DNA of 64,000 nucleotides, from NCBI GenBank assembly GCA_021776735.1, contig JAJFFH010000027.1, positions 310,001 through 374,000 on the forward strand. The letters run 5' to 3'. A program made the position numbers and the translations under genes. The notes under the pieces were generated by a model. That model did not search any database and had not been told where the DNA came from. It saw nothing but the letters and a program-made list of their open reading frames with translations. The DNA comes from Planctomycetota bacterium (GTDB lineage: Bacteria; Planctomycetota; PLA2). Below, piece by piece: positions 43,081 through 52,483 of the stretch (positions are counted from its first letter, which is position 1; each line of letters starts with the position of its first letter).

Positions 43081-46000
43081 ATGCGCAAAGTCTGGAGCCT
43101 GTCCGCTCTTTTGATGCTCGCCCTGGCGATTCTTCCGGGCTGCCGCAAGAAGCAGCAGATGGAAGATGACCCGGGTACCTCCGCAGAGGCTGCCGAGAAT
43201 GGCTGCGGCTGCGGCTGGGATGACGGCGGCGGCTGTGGCGATGGCTGCAGCGAGGGTTGCGGCAACGGCTGCAATTGTGGCGACGGCTGCGGTTGCGGCG
43301 ATGGCTGCGGTTGCGGCGACGGCTGCGGTTGCGGCGACGGCTGCGGTTGTGGCGATGGCTGCGGTTGCGGCGATGGCTGCGGTTGCGGCGATGGCTGCGG
43401 TTGTGGCGATGGCTGCGGTTGCGGCGATGGCTGCGGTTGTGGCGATGGCTGCGGTTGTGGCGATGGCTGCGGTTGTGGCGATGGCTGCGGTTGTGGCGAT
43501 GGCTGCGGTTGCGGCGACGGCTGCGGTTGCGGCGATGGCTGCGGTTGCGGCGACGGCTGTGGCGACAGCGACGGCTGTGGAGATGGCTGTGGTTGCGGCG
43601 ACAGCGACGGCTGCGGCGATGGCTGGGACGACAACACCGACATTACCGCCGGCTCGCAGCAGGCGGAGGTCGTCAAGGCCCGCTTGAAGGCGCTCGCGAA
43701 GCGCCGCTACCAGAACCTTGAACTGGCCGAGGCGCGGGAGCTGTACCGCCGCGTCCTGATTCTCGATTCGAGCGACGAGGAAGCGCGCAAGCGGTACGGG
43801 GCCATCAGCCGCGAACTCGGCGAGCGAGTCCCGGTCGCGAACGACATCGTCGAGCGCGAGGCGGATCGAATCCGCGCCCGCCGGGATCAGACGATCGTGG
43901 CGATCCGACGCCGCCTGTCCGATGCGGACGCCGCCAAGGGCGAGAAGCGCTACGACGACGCGATCCGTAAGTACGAGGAAGTCGTCCACATTCTCAACTA
44001 CTACCGCTACGAAGCGGATTTCCCGATTTCGGTCGAGGGAGCGCGTCAGGCGATCAAGGACACCCGCGAGGCTCGCGACCTGTACGAGCGTCGCGAGGCC
44101 GAGAGGATCGCGAAGCGCATCGAGGCGGACCAGGGTGTTCGCCGCGACCGCGCGCGCCAGGAAGAGATGCGCCGGATGAAGGTGTTTCTCCAGATGGCGT
44201 CGGACGCCTACGACCGCGGAGACTACGATCTCGCCGTCGCGAACGCCGACAAGGTGCTCTCGCTCGATCCGCGCAACGAGGCGGCCCGGAAGCTCGTCGA
44301 TATCGCCCGCGAGACCAAGTACGTCGCCGAGCGCAACGACATCCGCGAGCGCTTCAACGACGAGTGGCGGACCGTAATGGAGCAGCTCGAGTACGACGCG
44401 CTGCCGCATCCGGATCTGATTCGCTACCCCTCCTCCTGGGGCGAGATCGCACGCCGCACGCCGAAGGTCACGGGTAGTCGCAAGACCGCCAAGGCGGATC
44501 CCCGCGTCGGCCAAATCCTTAACACGCTGGCGCAGCAAAAGGTCTACGAACTCAACTGGGGCGGCGACATCACGCTCGCCGGCGCGGTGAAGTACCTCGG
44601 CTCGGTCACCGGACTGAACTTCGTGATGAGCCAGAAGGTCAAGGAGGAGAAGCAGGACACAGAGATCACCCTGCAGCTCGACAACGTCTCCGTTCGGCAG
44701 GTGCTGAACTTCATCACCGAGCCGCACGAGATGGCCTGGAAAATTCGCAACGGCGTCGTGATGATCCTCGACAAGGAGGAAGCGCTCGACAAGCCGGTCC
44801 TGGAGTTCTACGACGTCAAGGACCTGGTGGCCGTGATCCGGGACTTCCCGGGCCAGGAAATCAACCTCGTACCGTCCAAGTACGTTCCGCCGGAGGAGCC
44901 CGAGCCCGACGAGCCGGCGCCGGCGTTCGAGGTCGATGCGCTGATCGAGGTCATTCGCCAGACGATCGAGTCCGAATCATGGGACACGATCGAAGGCGCG
45001 CTCATCGAGCCCAAGAACAACGTTCTGGTCGTGGTCACGACTCCCGAGATTCACCAGAAGGTGGGCCAGTTCCTGTCCGACCTGCGGCGGAACACCGGCC
45101 TGCTGATCAGCCTTGAGGTGCGGTTCCTGACCGCCGAAGACCGCTTCCTGCGGGATGTCGGCGTCGATATTCGCGGCTTGGGCAACCAGACGGGCGGCGT
45201 CGGCCTCCCGGGTCTGGGCGGCGGCACCAACTTCGACGACAGCTTCGCCGGCTCGACGGCGAACCCGTCCGGCTCGGCGCTGGGCGTCATCCCGGAGCCG
45301 TCCTCCACAGGCACCGCCAGCAACCCCGGCGTCTTCTTCGGAGACGGCGCGGACGGCGAGTACAAGGGCCGCGTCGAGAACCTGTTCGACTTCATCCTGC
45401 AGTTCGACCAGCCCGGCCAAGCCACGGCAACGGCGCAGGGCGCGAACCAGGGTGCAAACTCCGGTGGTTTCACGCTGCAGCACACGTTCCTCGACGATAC
45501 GCAGTTCGAGGTCATCCTGCGCGCGGTCGAGAAGAGCGAGCGCATCGAGCAGATCAGTGCGCCGCGCCTGACCGTCTACGACACCCAGCGCGCCAACGTT
45601 TCGGTGCTCCGGCAGAGTTCGTACGTGCAGGACTTCGATGTCGAGATCGCGCAGGCAGCGGCGATCGGCGACCCGATCATCCAGACGATTCGTGACGGCA
45701 TCATCCTCGATGTCCGTCCGATCGTGAGCGCGGACCGTCGCTTCATCACGATGGAGCTGCGGCCGACGGTCGCCGACCTCGTGCGTCCGATCCCGACCTT
45801 CCAGACTTCGCTCGCCACCGGCCCGCCGGTCACGATCCAGGTGCCCGAGATTGCCATCTCGCGCGTCCGCACGACCGTGACCATGCCGGATGGCGGCACG
45901 CTGATGCTCGGCGGCATCAAGTTCTTCCGCGACGTGGTCGCGGAGTCCGGCATTCCGGTTCTGAGCAAGATTCCGATCCTGAGCTTCCTGTTCACGCGAA

Positions 46001-46098
46001 AGGCCAAGACCATTCAGCGGCGCAACCTGCTGATCCTCATCAAGGCCGACGTGCTGGTTCCGGAGGAGCGCGCTCCGACCGTGTTCGTGGCGCGGTAG
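43081..46098 (+). CDS. lipoprotein secretin with Cys-rich repeat and helical N-terminal domain
   Basis: 1005 residues. Lipoprotein signal MRKVWSLSALLMLALAILPGC (lipobox Cys about residue 21). Residues about 41-182 are a Cys/Gly/Asp tract with 16 near-perfect GCGCGD units at 63-158. A charged helical, TPR-like region (about 195-460) follows. An N0/STN-like domain (LAGAVKYLGSVTGLNFVMSQ, about 485-570) leads to the secretin domain (about 675-1000), with ELRPTV, VRTTVTMPDGGTLMLGG and FLFTRKAKT, the family's closing motif. Secretins form gated outer-membrane rings. AAAGGAA precedes ATG 43081. It is a paralogue of the gene at 55010. A metal-binding role for the Cys tract is inference. Confidence 0.88.
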   Translation: MRKVWSLSALLMLALAILPGCRKKQQMEDDPGTSAEAAENGCGCGWDDGGGCGDGCSEGCGNGCNCGDGCGCGDGCGCGDGCGCGDGCGCGDGCGCGDGCGCGDGCGCGDGCGCGDGCGCGDGCGCGDGCGCGDGCGCGDGCGCGDGCGCGDGCGCGDGCGDSDGCGDGCGCGDSDGCGDGWDDNTDITAGSQQAEVVKARLKALAKRRYQNLELAEARELYRRVLILDSSDEEARKRYGAISRELGERVPVANDIVEREADRIRARRDQTIVAIRRRLSDADAAKGEKRYDDAIRKYEEVVHILNYYRYEADFPISVEGARQAIKDTREARDLYERREAERIAKRIEADQGVRRDRARQEEMRRMKVFLQMASDAYDRGDYDLAVANADKVLSLDPRNEAARKLVDIARETKYVAERNDIRERFNDEWRTVMEQLEYDALPHPDLIRYPSSWGEIARRTPKVTGSRKTAKADPRVGQILNTLAQQKVYELNWGGDITLAGAVKYLGSVTGLNFVMSQKVKEEKQDTEITLQLDNVSVRQVLNFITEPHEMAWKIRNGVVMILDKEEALDKPVLEFYDVKDLVAVIRDFPGQEINLVPSKYVPPEEPEPDEPAPAFEVDALIEVIRQTIESESWDTIEGALIEPKNNVLVVVTTPEIHQKVGQFLSDLRRNTGLLISLEVRFLTAEDRFLRDVGVDIRGLGNQTGGVGLPGLGGGTNFDDSFAGSTANPSGSALGVIPEPSSTGTASNPGVFFGDGADGEYKGRVENLFDFILQFDQPGQATATAQGANQGANSGGFTLQHTFLDDTQFEVILRAVEKSERIEQISAPRLTVYDTQRANVSVLRQSSYVQDFDVEIAQAAAIGDPIIQTIRDGIILDVRPIVSADRRFITMELRPTVADLVRPIPTFQTSLATGPPVTIQVPEIAISRVRTTVTMPDGGTLMLGGIKFFRDVVAESGIPVLSKIPILSFLFTRKAKTIQRRNLLILIKADVLVPEERAPTVFVAR
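43267..43554 (+). repeat. 18-bp minisatellite encoding GCGCGD units
   Basis: Sixteen consecutive 18-base units of the pattern GGCTGCGGTTGYGGCGAY, varying almost only at two third-codon positions. The first unit reads GCNCGD. Degenerate units continue to about 43626. Synonymous changes only imply selection on the protein. Confidence 0.9.
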
Positions 46099-46139
46099 CA
46101 CGATCTACGCCGGACCGTCCGGCGATACGCTGAACCAAA

Positions 46140-46182
46140 GCGGGCGGGTGGGCCAAACGGTCTGCCCGCCCGCTCTTTTTTT
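46140..46182 (+). terminator. intrinsic terminator after the first secretin
   Basis: GCGGGCGGG (46140-46148) pairs with CCCGCCCGC (46165-46173) around a 16-base loop, followed by a T-rich tract (TCTTTTTTT). Confidence 0.9.
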
Positions 46183-46209
46183 GACGTGACCGGAATCAGC
46201 GATTCCCGT

Positions 46210-46221
46210 CCCCCGCCCCCC
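46210..46221 (-). repeat. G6-C-G5 tract
   Basis: C5-G-C6 on the + strand, in the non-coding region after the terminator. Confidence 0.55.
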
Positions 46222-46272
46222 TCTGTTTGCTTTCTCGCGGGATCCCTTCGCAATTCTCTGCTTGACGGGGGG

Positions 46273-46284
46273 ACGGACGGCGAT
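46273..46284 (+). repeat. dispersed element, 12-base copy
   Basis: ACGGACGGCGAT followed by A; preceded by a G-run instead of AGC. Lies between the first secretin and the next gene. Confidence 0.65.
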
Positions 46285-46748
46285 ACGATTCTTGTTGCCC
46301 CCTGCCTCGTTTGGGCGAACCGGTTCGAGCTGCGACACGTAGTCGCAAAAACTCACGCCTGCATGGCGATCCTTCCGTAATTGCTCGCCGGAACTTTTTT
46401 GCAACCCCCCGAGGCCACTTCCTCAAGTCTCTACGAGCGCCGTCCAGGCCTCGTCTGGGACCGCTCGCTCGGATGTTCTTCCGGATGTTATCGAGGCTCT
46501 CGATTGACTCCGTCGGCGGCACCCGTAAACTCTTCTCTTTCCGTCCCTTGCGGACGGAGAGGCAGAAGCGACGAACCCGCCACGTTCCGGATGATGGTGG
46601 GCGCGAGAGAGGATCAGCCGATTTCAGCCCGGAATTTTGGGTCGATAGTTTTGGCCCGACAGTTTTGGCCCGACAGTATCGTGCCGCGACCGGGGGCGGG
46701 CATCGGACTCCAGGGAACTGGAGTGAACACAGGCGACGGAGCCGTTTC

Positions 46749-49679
46749 ATGAGAATTCGCTGCCTTGCAGCCGCACTTCCCTTCCTGCTCGCGGGCGTTG
46801 CCGTGGGTGGACCCGACGAAGACCTCAAGTTCGCGCAACAGCTCGGGCGCCGGGGGCTACAGGACATGGCCCTCGAGGTTCTCGACAAGCTCGAGAAAAG
46901 CCCGGATGCGTACGCCAAGCGCGTGGGTCGCTACGGCAAGGCTTTGCTGACAAAGCAGAAGGCCTTCGTTGCCGCACGCCGCTTTCTCGGCGACCTCATG
47001 CAAGGACGCAAACCTCGTGTGACGCGGGCCGAAGTGCTCGGGGCGTACGAGAACGCGGGTCCGAAGATCCAGGAGTACGTCAAGTCCCGCCCCAACGACA
47101 TCGCCGCCCGGCTACTGCTGGGCGAACTCCTCCAGGAGCACGCCGAGTTCCTTGTGGGCTCGGAGTACCCGGAGGAGTTGAAAGAGGAGCAGGCCAAGCT
47201 CCTCTCCGACAACTCCGGCAAGGCCGAGAAGCTGTTTGAGCAGGCGATCCAGAGCCTCAAGGCGACCGAGGCGGCGCTGCGCAAGAAGCTCGGGAAGGCG
47301 TTCGGCGACGACCCGACGCATCCGGACTTCATCCGGGCGTCGGCAGCGCAGTACAAGGCTGCAAAGGCGAAGATGCGCTGGGCCTTCATGTACCCCAGCG
47401 GCCCCAAGTTCAACTACCACTCCGAAGAGGCCATCGAGCAACTCGACGAGTTCCAGAGCGAGCACTACAACGACACCTACGGGCTCTTTGCGTATCTCGA
47501 TCTGGGTCGCACGTACTACGAGCGCGTCATGCGCCTGAAGGATGCGACGGACGCGGGTGGGACCGCCGTCGATTACTTCGATACGCTATGCAAGCGGCTG
47601 CAGGAAGAGCCGGGCGAAGATGATCTGACCCGGCTTCTGGCGGCGGCGTTTTATTGGTACACGCGTGCGTGCAACGACTTGGCGGGGGGCAAGGCCCTCA
47701 GCGTCAAGGCTCAGCCGCTCTATTATCAGCGCACGATCGCTGCCGGCACGGATATGAAGCAGCGCCTCCGCGACACGGGCCTCAAGCAGCGGGCGGCGTT
47801 GCGGGCCGCCCTGAACGTTGCGGACGCCTATGCCGCCACCAACCAGTTCCAGAAGGCCGTGACGGTCGCCGGAGAGGTGTTGTCCACCGCGCGCGTCGCA
47901 CGCGAGACGGGCGTCGCGCAACAGGTCACGGCGAGCCTGACCCGTTGGGTTGCGAACGTCAGCGGGACGGGATCACTCGATCCGGGCCTGCTGCTCGGGA
48001 TCGGCGAGTCCTTGGCCGCGCAAGGGCGCACCGCTAACGCGGTGACGTTCTACAGCAAGGCGATCGCGGCCGCGAAAACCGACGAGGAAAAGCTGATTGC
48101 GGGCTATCCAGCGCGCCTTCGGACCGCCGAGGCCTATCTCGCCGACAAGCGCTATTTTGCCGCCGGCGAGGCGGCATGGAGTCTGGTGAAGGACTACGTG
48201 ACGGCCAACAAGGATGAGGAATCCCCGTTCGGCCAAGTCGCCTCGGACGCCTGCAACGTCGCTCGCCTCGCATGGCGCACCATTTCGGAGAAGACGAAGC
48301 GATCGGGCGATCAGCGCCGCTACAAAGAGGTTCTTTCGACGTTTCGCGGCAAGTTCCCGGGACACCGCGAGAACAGCGACGCGGCCTACAGCCAGGCGCG
48401 CGATCTGTACCGCAACAAGCAGTACGAGAACGCGGCGCGGGCGTTTCTGGAGATCAGCCCGACCTCGAAGAGCTTTTGGCGGGCCCAGCGCCTTGTTCCG
48501 ACGTGTTACCGCCGCCTCGCGGGCCGGGCCAAGGACGAGGCGAAAACCAAGTCGTGGCACGAAAAATCCTTGGCGGCGGCGCGCGCCCTCGACAAGCTCG
48601 CGACGCCGAAGAAGTCCGACGACCGGGCGAAGCGCAGTATCCAGCAGGCGAAACTGTATGAGGTGCTCTCGCTGTGTTCGCTCAAGCGCTGGACAGAAGC
48701 ACTGCCGCTGATCGACGCGTACTTGGCCGCCTATCCGGACCAGTACCTCGCGAGCGGCGACGAGCTCAAATACAAGGTTCACGCGCATCTGGCCCTCGCG
48801 CAGTTGACCGACGCCGAGAAGGCGCTGGCGAAGCTCCGTCAGAACTTCCCGGACAGTTCGATCGAGAGATCGACACTGTTCCGCGTTGCGAAGGCGCTCA
48901 AGGCCGGCGCGGTCGACCTCGAAGGTGGTGATCGCGTTCAGATGCTGGGCCGCGCGGCGGACTACTTCGGCGACTGGCTCGCGAAGTCCAAGAAAAAGAC
49001 GCTGGCCCTCGTGCGCTTTCATGCGGACCTGCTGCGCACTGCCCAGCGCTACGGGGACGCGGCGGACCAATACAACTGGGCCGTGAGCCTGGTGACCAAG
49101 AAGGGCGCCAAGGACGCGCTCAAGCTGAGCGCGGCCGAGATGCAGTACGAGGCGGCGAAGGGGCTCAAGGACCGCAGCCAATACCTCAAGGAGGTGGATG
49201 TCGCGCGCAAGCGGTTCACCGACTATCTGATCGCGGACACGAAGCTGCAAAAAAAGCTCCTGACCGCCCTCTCGAAGCGGTGGCTCACGCAGGCCGAGTG
49301 GGGCAACTTCAAGAAGAACCCGCGGGCGTTCTACACCGCAGCGAAGGTGTACGCCGAGTCCAGCCCCACCGGTCTCGACGGGCGCTGGATCTCCGTCCGC
49401 ATGTGCCAGTACCTCACGCGCCTGGTGGCGGCCAAGCCAGACCCCGAACGGCCGCAGCTCGACGAGCACGTGAATACCTGGTGGGACGCGGCCGTCCTGC
49501 AGTTGACCGTTCAGCTCAAGATCGCGACATCGGGGCGCGGCACTCTTGAGAAAAAGGCCGCGACCGATGGCTATGGAGCGGCTACCCGGTGGCTCTTCCA
49601 GTACCCCAAGGGCCACGGCAAGGAATCATTGAAGAGGCTGAAGGAACTTCAGCGCGAGTTGAAGCGGCTGAAGAAGTGA
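46749..49679 (+). CDS. large secreted TPR-like repeat protein
   Basis: 976 residues. Signal peptide MRIRCLAAALPFLLAGVAVGG. The remainder is almost wholly alpha-helical with TPR-like helix pairs (LQDMALEVLDKLEKSPDAYA, then ALNVADAYAATNQFQKAVTVA, RTAEAYLADKRYFAAGEAAW, QARDLYRNKQYENAARAFLE and others). It is rich in Lys, Ala and Arg and has no catalytic motif. ATG 46749 is chosen because it opens the signal peptide; the 146-residue upstream extension is unlike coding sequence. It lies between secretin and ExbBD genes and may be a periplasmic scaffold for them. The next gene starts 11 bases after it. Confidence 0.75.
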   Translation: MRIRCLAAALPFLLAGVAVGGPDEDLKFAQQLGRRGLQDMALEVLDKLEKSPDAYAKRVGRYGKALLTKQKAFVAARRFLGDLMQGRKPRVTRAEVLGAYENAGPKIQEYVKSRPNDIAARLLLGELLQEHAEFLVGSEYPEELKEEQAKLLSDNSGKAEKLFEQAIQSLKATEAALRKKLGKAFGDDPTHPDFIRASAAQYKAAKAKMRWAFMYPSGPKFNYHSEEAIEQLDEFQSEHYNDTYGLFAYLDLGRTYYERVMRLKDATDAGGTAVDYFDTLCKRLQEEPGEDDLTRLLAAAFYWYTRACNDLAGGKALSVKAQPLYYQRTIAAGTDMKQRLRDTGLKQRAALRAALNVADAYAATNQFQKAVTVAGEVLSTARVARETGVAQQVTASLTRWVANVSGTGSLDPGLLLGIGESLAAQGRTANAVTFYSKAIAAAKTDEEKLIAGYPARLRTAEAYLADKRYFAAGEAAWSLVKDYVTANKDEESPFGQVASDACNVARLAWRTISEKTKRSGDQRRYKEVLSTFRGKFPGHRENSDAAYSQARDLYRNKQYENAARAFLEISPTSKSFWRAQRLVPTCYRRLAGRAKDEAKTKSWHEKSLAAARALDKLATPKKSDDRAKRSIQQAKLYEVLSLCSLKRWTEALPLIDAYLAAYPDQYLASGDELKYKVHAHLALAQLTDAEKALAKLRQNFPDSSIERSTLFRVAKALKAGAVDLEGGDRVQMLGRAADYFGDWLAKSKKKTLALVRFHADLLRTAQRYGDAADQYNWAVSLVTKKGAKDALKLSAAEMQYEAAKGLKDRSQYLKEVDVARKRFTDYLIADTKLQKKLLTALSKRWLTQAEWGNFKKNPRAFYTAAKVYAESSPTGLDGRWISVRMCQYLTRLVAAKPDPERPQLDEHVNTWWDAAVLQLTVQLKIATSGRGTLEKKAATDGYGAATRWLFQYPKGHGKESLKRLKELQRELKRLKK

Positions 49680-49690
49680 GGGGCGTGGAG

Positions 49691-51001
49691 ATGCGATCCG
49701 TGAAGCGAATCAAACAGGCTATGACCGCGGCGTTCGTCGTCGCGCTGCTGGCCACGTCCCTGCGGGCCGACGACCGGCTTGAGTACGCCGAGGAGGACGG
49801 CACGATCAAGATCGCGCCCGTCGCCAAGGTGCTCAAGTCCACTGACCGGGAGTTGATCGTCAAGGCGCGCGTTCTCGGACGCAGCACGAGACTCAAACTC
49901 CCCGTCCGGCGCGTGATCGAGTTCCGACTGGGCAACTCCGAGGCCGTAAGCCAATGGAGCCGGCAGCTCGCCAAGGCCAAGCGGCTCATGGCCGTCGGCA
50001 AGCTCGCGACCGAGGGCACCATGGATGGCGCGGAAGCGTTGCTCCAAAAAATCGGTGCCAGCACGGAAAAGGGCATTCCCGGCGAGGAGAAGGCCTACTC
50101 CACGCGCCCGGAACACAACATGTACGCGATCCTGTATCTCATCGAGACGCAGCTCATGATGGGGAGGGCGGGGGTGGCCACGAAGTTCGATGCGGCACTC
50201 GACTCGGTGAAGCAGTTTCGAGCGCGAAGTACGGCAAAGTACAAGAAAAAGATGACCATGACGGTCGGCGGCCAGACCAAGAGCGTGTATGGCTGGGGCC
50301 CCAACTGGCTCGGACCGTACGTCGATCTCCTGGAGGCGCGCATCCAGGCCGCGAAGGGCGGCCGAACGAAGGCCCTCGAACTCTACAGCCAACTGGACGC
50401 GAGTCTCAAGAAAAACAACGGATCGCCGCGGCTGTTGACCTATGCCGTCATGGAGCGTGCTGCGGTCGAGACGAAAGGCACCGACATCACCGCACAGGAG
50501 CGGGTCTACCGTAACGCCGGTGTTCTCATGGCACGCTACGCGCGGACGCAGCGCGACCAGTTCGGCAAGAACGAGTTGCAGACCGCCGCCAACCGGGCGC
50601 TGATCCGCGGCGCGGATCTCTTGCTCGAAAACGCCCACAAGACGAAGAGTTACCAGAACGCTTTGAAGCGCTACCAGACGCTGAAGGCCGGTGAGGGCCA
50701 AAAGGACCGCGCCGTGCTCATCGGGGCCCGAACCGGAATCGGGATCTGCCTGACCGAAATGAACCAGGGAGAACAGGCGTATCACGAGCTCTTGGCCGTT
50801 GTCGTCAACGGCGGCGGTCAGCCCGAACACGCCTCCAAGGCGCTGTACTACCTGGGAAGGGCTGCCGTCCGGTTCGCCGAGGAGATCGACGGCGGGGGCG
50901 GCGACGGAGCCTTCCTGCGTACCGAATCGAAACGGTGGTGGCACGATTTGATCGAACGTTACCCCGGTTCAGGGTGGGCAAAAAAGGTCAAGGACAAGTA
51001 G
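49691..51001 (+). CDS. secreted repeat-type protein of unknown function
   Basis: 436 residues. Signal peptide (VKRIKQAMTAAFVVALLATSLRA). A short beta-rich N-terminal part (RLEYAEEDGTIKIAPVAKVLKSTDREL) is followed by helical, TPR-like segments (QWSRQLAKAKRLMAVGKLA; LLEARIQAAKGGRTKALELYSQL; SYQNALKRYQTLKAGEGQ; ALYYLGRAAVRFAEEID). The GGGGCGTGGAG stretch before ATG 49691 gives a weak ribosome site. It is probably co-transcribed with the preceding TPR-like gene and belongs to the same envelope block. No known family is recognised. Confidence 0.7.
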   Translation: MRSVKRIKQAMTAAFVVALLATSLRADDRLEYAEEDGTIKIAPVAKVLKSTDRELIVKARVLGRSTRLKLPVRRVIEFRLGNSEAVSQWSRQLAKAKRLMAVGKLATEGTMDGAEALLQKIGASTEKGIPGEEKAYSTRPEHNMYAILYLIETQLMMGRAGVATKFDAALDSVKQFRARSTAKYKKKMTMTVGGQTKSVYGWGPNWLGPYVDLLEARIQAAKGGRTKALELYSQLDASLKKNNGSPRLLTYAVMERAAVETKGTDITAQERVYRNAGVLMARYARTQRDQFGKNELQTAANRALIRGADLLLENAHKTKSYQNALKRYQTLKAGEGQKDRAVLIGARTGIGICLTEMNQGEQAYHELLAVVVNGGGQPEHASKALYYLGRAAVRFAEEIDGGGGDGAFLRTESKRWWHDLIERYPGSGWAKKVKDK

Positions 51002-51078
51002 AATGCCCGGCCTGTCCCCGGTCCACGGGGGCGGGTCGGCAAAACAATACGTAAATCAAACAGTGGGTAGTTCCGCTT

Positions 51079-51113
51079 CCGAACGGGCGTTCGGAGAGTT
51101 GGGACGACCCCAA
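51079..51113 (+). promoter_or_regulatory. two hairpins in the exbB leader
   Basis: CCGAAC/GTTCGG (51079-51094) and TTGGG/CCCAA (51099-51113) lie in the 147-bp gap before exbB, with a larger GC-rich fold possible at 51005-51040. The GAAAGGAG ribosome site follows. Confidence 0.45.
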
Positions 51114-51148
51114 GACATCCGAGTGACGACGAAAGGAGTGGGACACTC

Positions 51149-51865
51149 ATGAAAGTCATGCGCACGGCATCCGTGACCACGATGGTCATGCTGGTGATGG
51201 GCCTGATGGCGAGCCCTGCATTCGCGCAGGAAGCAGAGGAAGCCAAGTCCGAAAGCTGGGTTGATGCTTACATCACTTCCGGTGGGGCGATTGGTTTCGT
51301 CATCCTATTCTGCTCGTTCATCAGTTTGGCGCTCATCATCGAGCACATCGTGAACATCAAGCGCGACAAGATCGTGCCGCCCCAGCTGATCGACGAGATC
51401 GAAGGGATGTTCGAAAACGAGGAGTACCAGGAGGCGCTGGAACTCTGCGAGGCCGAGCCGAACTTCCTCACGAACGTGCTGGCTGCCGGTCTTCCGAAGA
51501 TCAACGCCGGTTTCGACACGATGAAGGCGGCCATGGACGAGGCCGGCGATGAAGAGGCGATCAAGCTGCAGCAGAAGATCGGCTACCTGTCGCTCATCGG
51601 CAACATCGCTCCGATGATGGGCCTGTTCGGCACGGTGTCCGGCATGATCGAGGCGTTCCAGATCATTGCGACCAAGGGCGCGTCGGTATCCCCGTCCGAC
51701 TTGGCCGGCGGTATCTCGAAGGCACTGGTCACCACTTTCCTGGGCCTCTTCGTCGCGATTCCGACGATGATCGCCTACTTCTTTTTCCGCAACAGGGTTG
51801 TGCGCGTTACGCTGGAAATCGGCGCCATCGCGGATGAACTCGTCGAGCGGTTCCGCGGCAAGTAG
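51149..51865 (+). CDS. exbB: ExbB/TolQ/MotA-family proton channel protein
   Basis: 238 residues. Unusually it begins with a cleavable-looking signal peptide (MVMLVMGLMASPAFAQ). TM1 is FVILFCSFISLALIIEHIV. A cytoplasmic loop (FENEEYQEALELCEAEPNF) is typical. TM2-TM3 carry the family motif GYLSLIGNIAPMMGLFGTVSGMIEAF and LVTTFLGLFVAIPTMIAYFFF. With ExbD it uses the proton gradient to drive an outer-membrane process. AAAGGAG lies upstream of the ATG. First gene of exbB-exbD-exbD. Confidence 0.92.
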   Translation: MKVMRTASVTTMVMLVMGLMASPAFAQEAEEAKSESWVDAYITSGGAIGFVILFCSFISLALIIEHIVNIKRDKIVPPQLIDEIEGMFENEEYQEALELCEAEPNFLTNVLAAGLPKINAGFDTMKAAMDEAGDEEAIKLQQKIGYLSLIGNIAPMMGLFGTVSGMIEAFQIIATKGASVSPSDLAGGISKALVTTFLGLFVAIPTMIAYFFFRNRVVRVTLEIGAIADELVERFRGK

Positions 51866-51922
51866 CGTCACGCACGGCCGCGGGCGTCCCCGCGCGAACG
51901 TTCGACCGGAAAGGACGGAACA

Positions 51923-52483
51923 ATGAGTAAATCAACCAAGAAGATGATGGAGGGCGAGTCGTCCGAAATGGACATGACTCCCATGATCGACATCGTCTTC
52001 AATCTGTTGATCTTTTTTATGGTGGTCACGGACCTCCAGCAAAAGGATCTGGCCGATCTCACGCTTCCGCTTGCCTACAAGGCGATGGAAGACAAGGACA
52101 ACGACGTCGATGACCGGGTCATCGTCAACGTCGATAAGCACGGCGTAATCCACTTCAAGGGCAAGGCAACGCCGCTCGGAGAGCTTCGCGCGGCGCTGAT
52201 CCTCGCCAAGGACGCGTACAACTCCAAAAAGGGTGGCGAGGGCGTCGAGAAGGTCGCAGGGGCCGCTGGCGATGTTTCGAAGCTGTTCGTCCTGCTACGA
52301 GCGGACCGCGACACGCCGTGGCAGCACGTTCAGTACCTGATGACCATCATGGCCGAGGCCAAGCTGTACAAGATGCAGTTCGCGACTAAGAAGTTCGCGG
52401 ACCACAAGTACAAACCCGAGGAAAAAGCCATCCTCGGCGGCTTGTCCAAGAAGGAATACCACAAGCGCTTTGGAGACGGATAA
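51923..52483 (+). CDS. exbD: ExbD/TolR-family protein (first)
   Basis: 186 residues. N-terminal cytoplasmic tail, then MDMTPMIDIVFNLLIFFMVV, the single ExbD membrane helix with the essential Asp (MIDI). The periplasmic domain is longer than usual and includes a Lys-rich loop (KKGGEGVEKVAGAAGD). GGAAAGGACGGAAC precedes the ATG. The stop overlaps the next start by one base (TAATGG). Partner of the preceding ExbB. Confidence 0.92.
   Translation: MSKSTKKMMEGESSEMDMTPMIDIVFNLLIFFMVVTDLQQKDLADLTLPLAYKAMEDKDNDVDDRVIVNVDKHGVIHFKGKATPLGELRAALILAKDAYNSKKGGEGVEKVAGAAGDVSKLFVLLRADRDTPWQHVQYLMTIMAEAKLYKMQFATKKFADHKYKPEEKAILGGLSKKEYHKRFGDG

Larger units (their letters stand above)
46183..46748 (+). other. 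long non-coding leader region before the TPR-like gene
   Basis: 566 bp. It is open in one frame, but that reading (Arg-rich, no family likeness) is not supported. It holds the dispersed element, a GATGTT direct repeat near 46475, and a perfect tandem 14-mer AGTTTTGGCCCGAC at 46647-46660 and 46661-46674, about 75 bases ahead of the start, which could be an operator or promoter feature. Confidence 0.45.

Noticed and set aside
43267..43554. CRISPR array
   Set aside because: The 18-bp units are contiguous with no spacers and vary at silent codon positions, so it is a protein-coding minisatellite.
43166..43687. Ala/Met- and Arg-rich open frames across the 18-bp repeat
   Set aside because: They are other-frame readings of the Cys-rich repeat. 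The frame that encodes the lipoprotein secretin has a signal peptide, a ribosome site and a full domain order.
46640..46690. Sigma-54 promoter
   Set aside because: The TTGGCCCG repeat resembles one, but the GG-N10-GC spacing is not met.
46311..46748. 146-residue N-terminal extension of the TPR-like protein
   Set aside because: It has no conserved pattern and would bury the signal peptide that begins at 46749.
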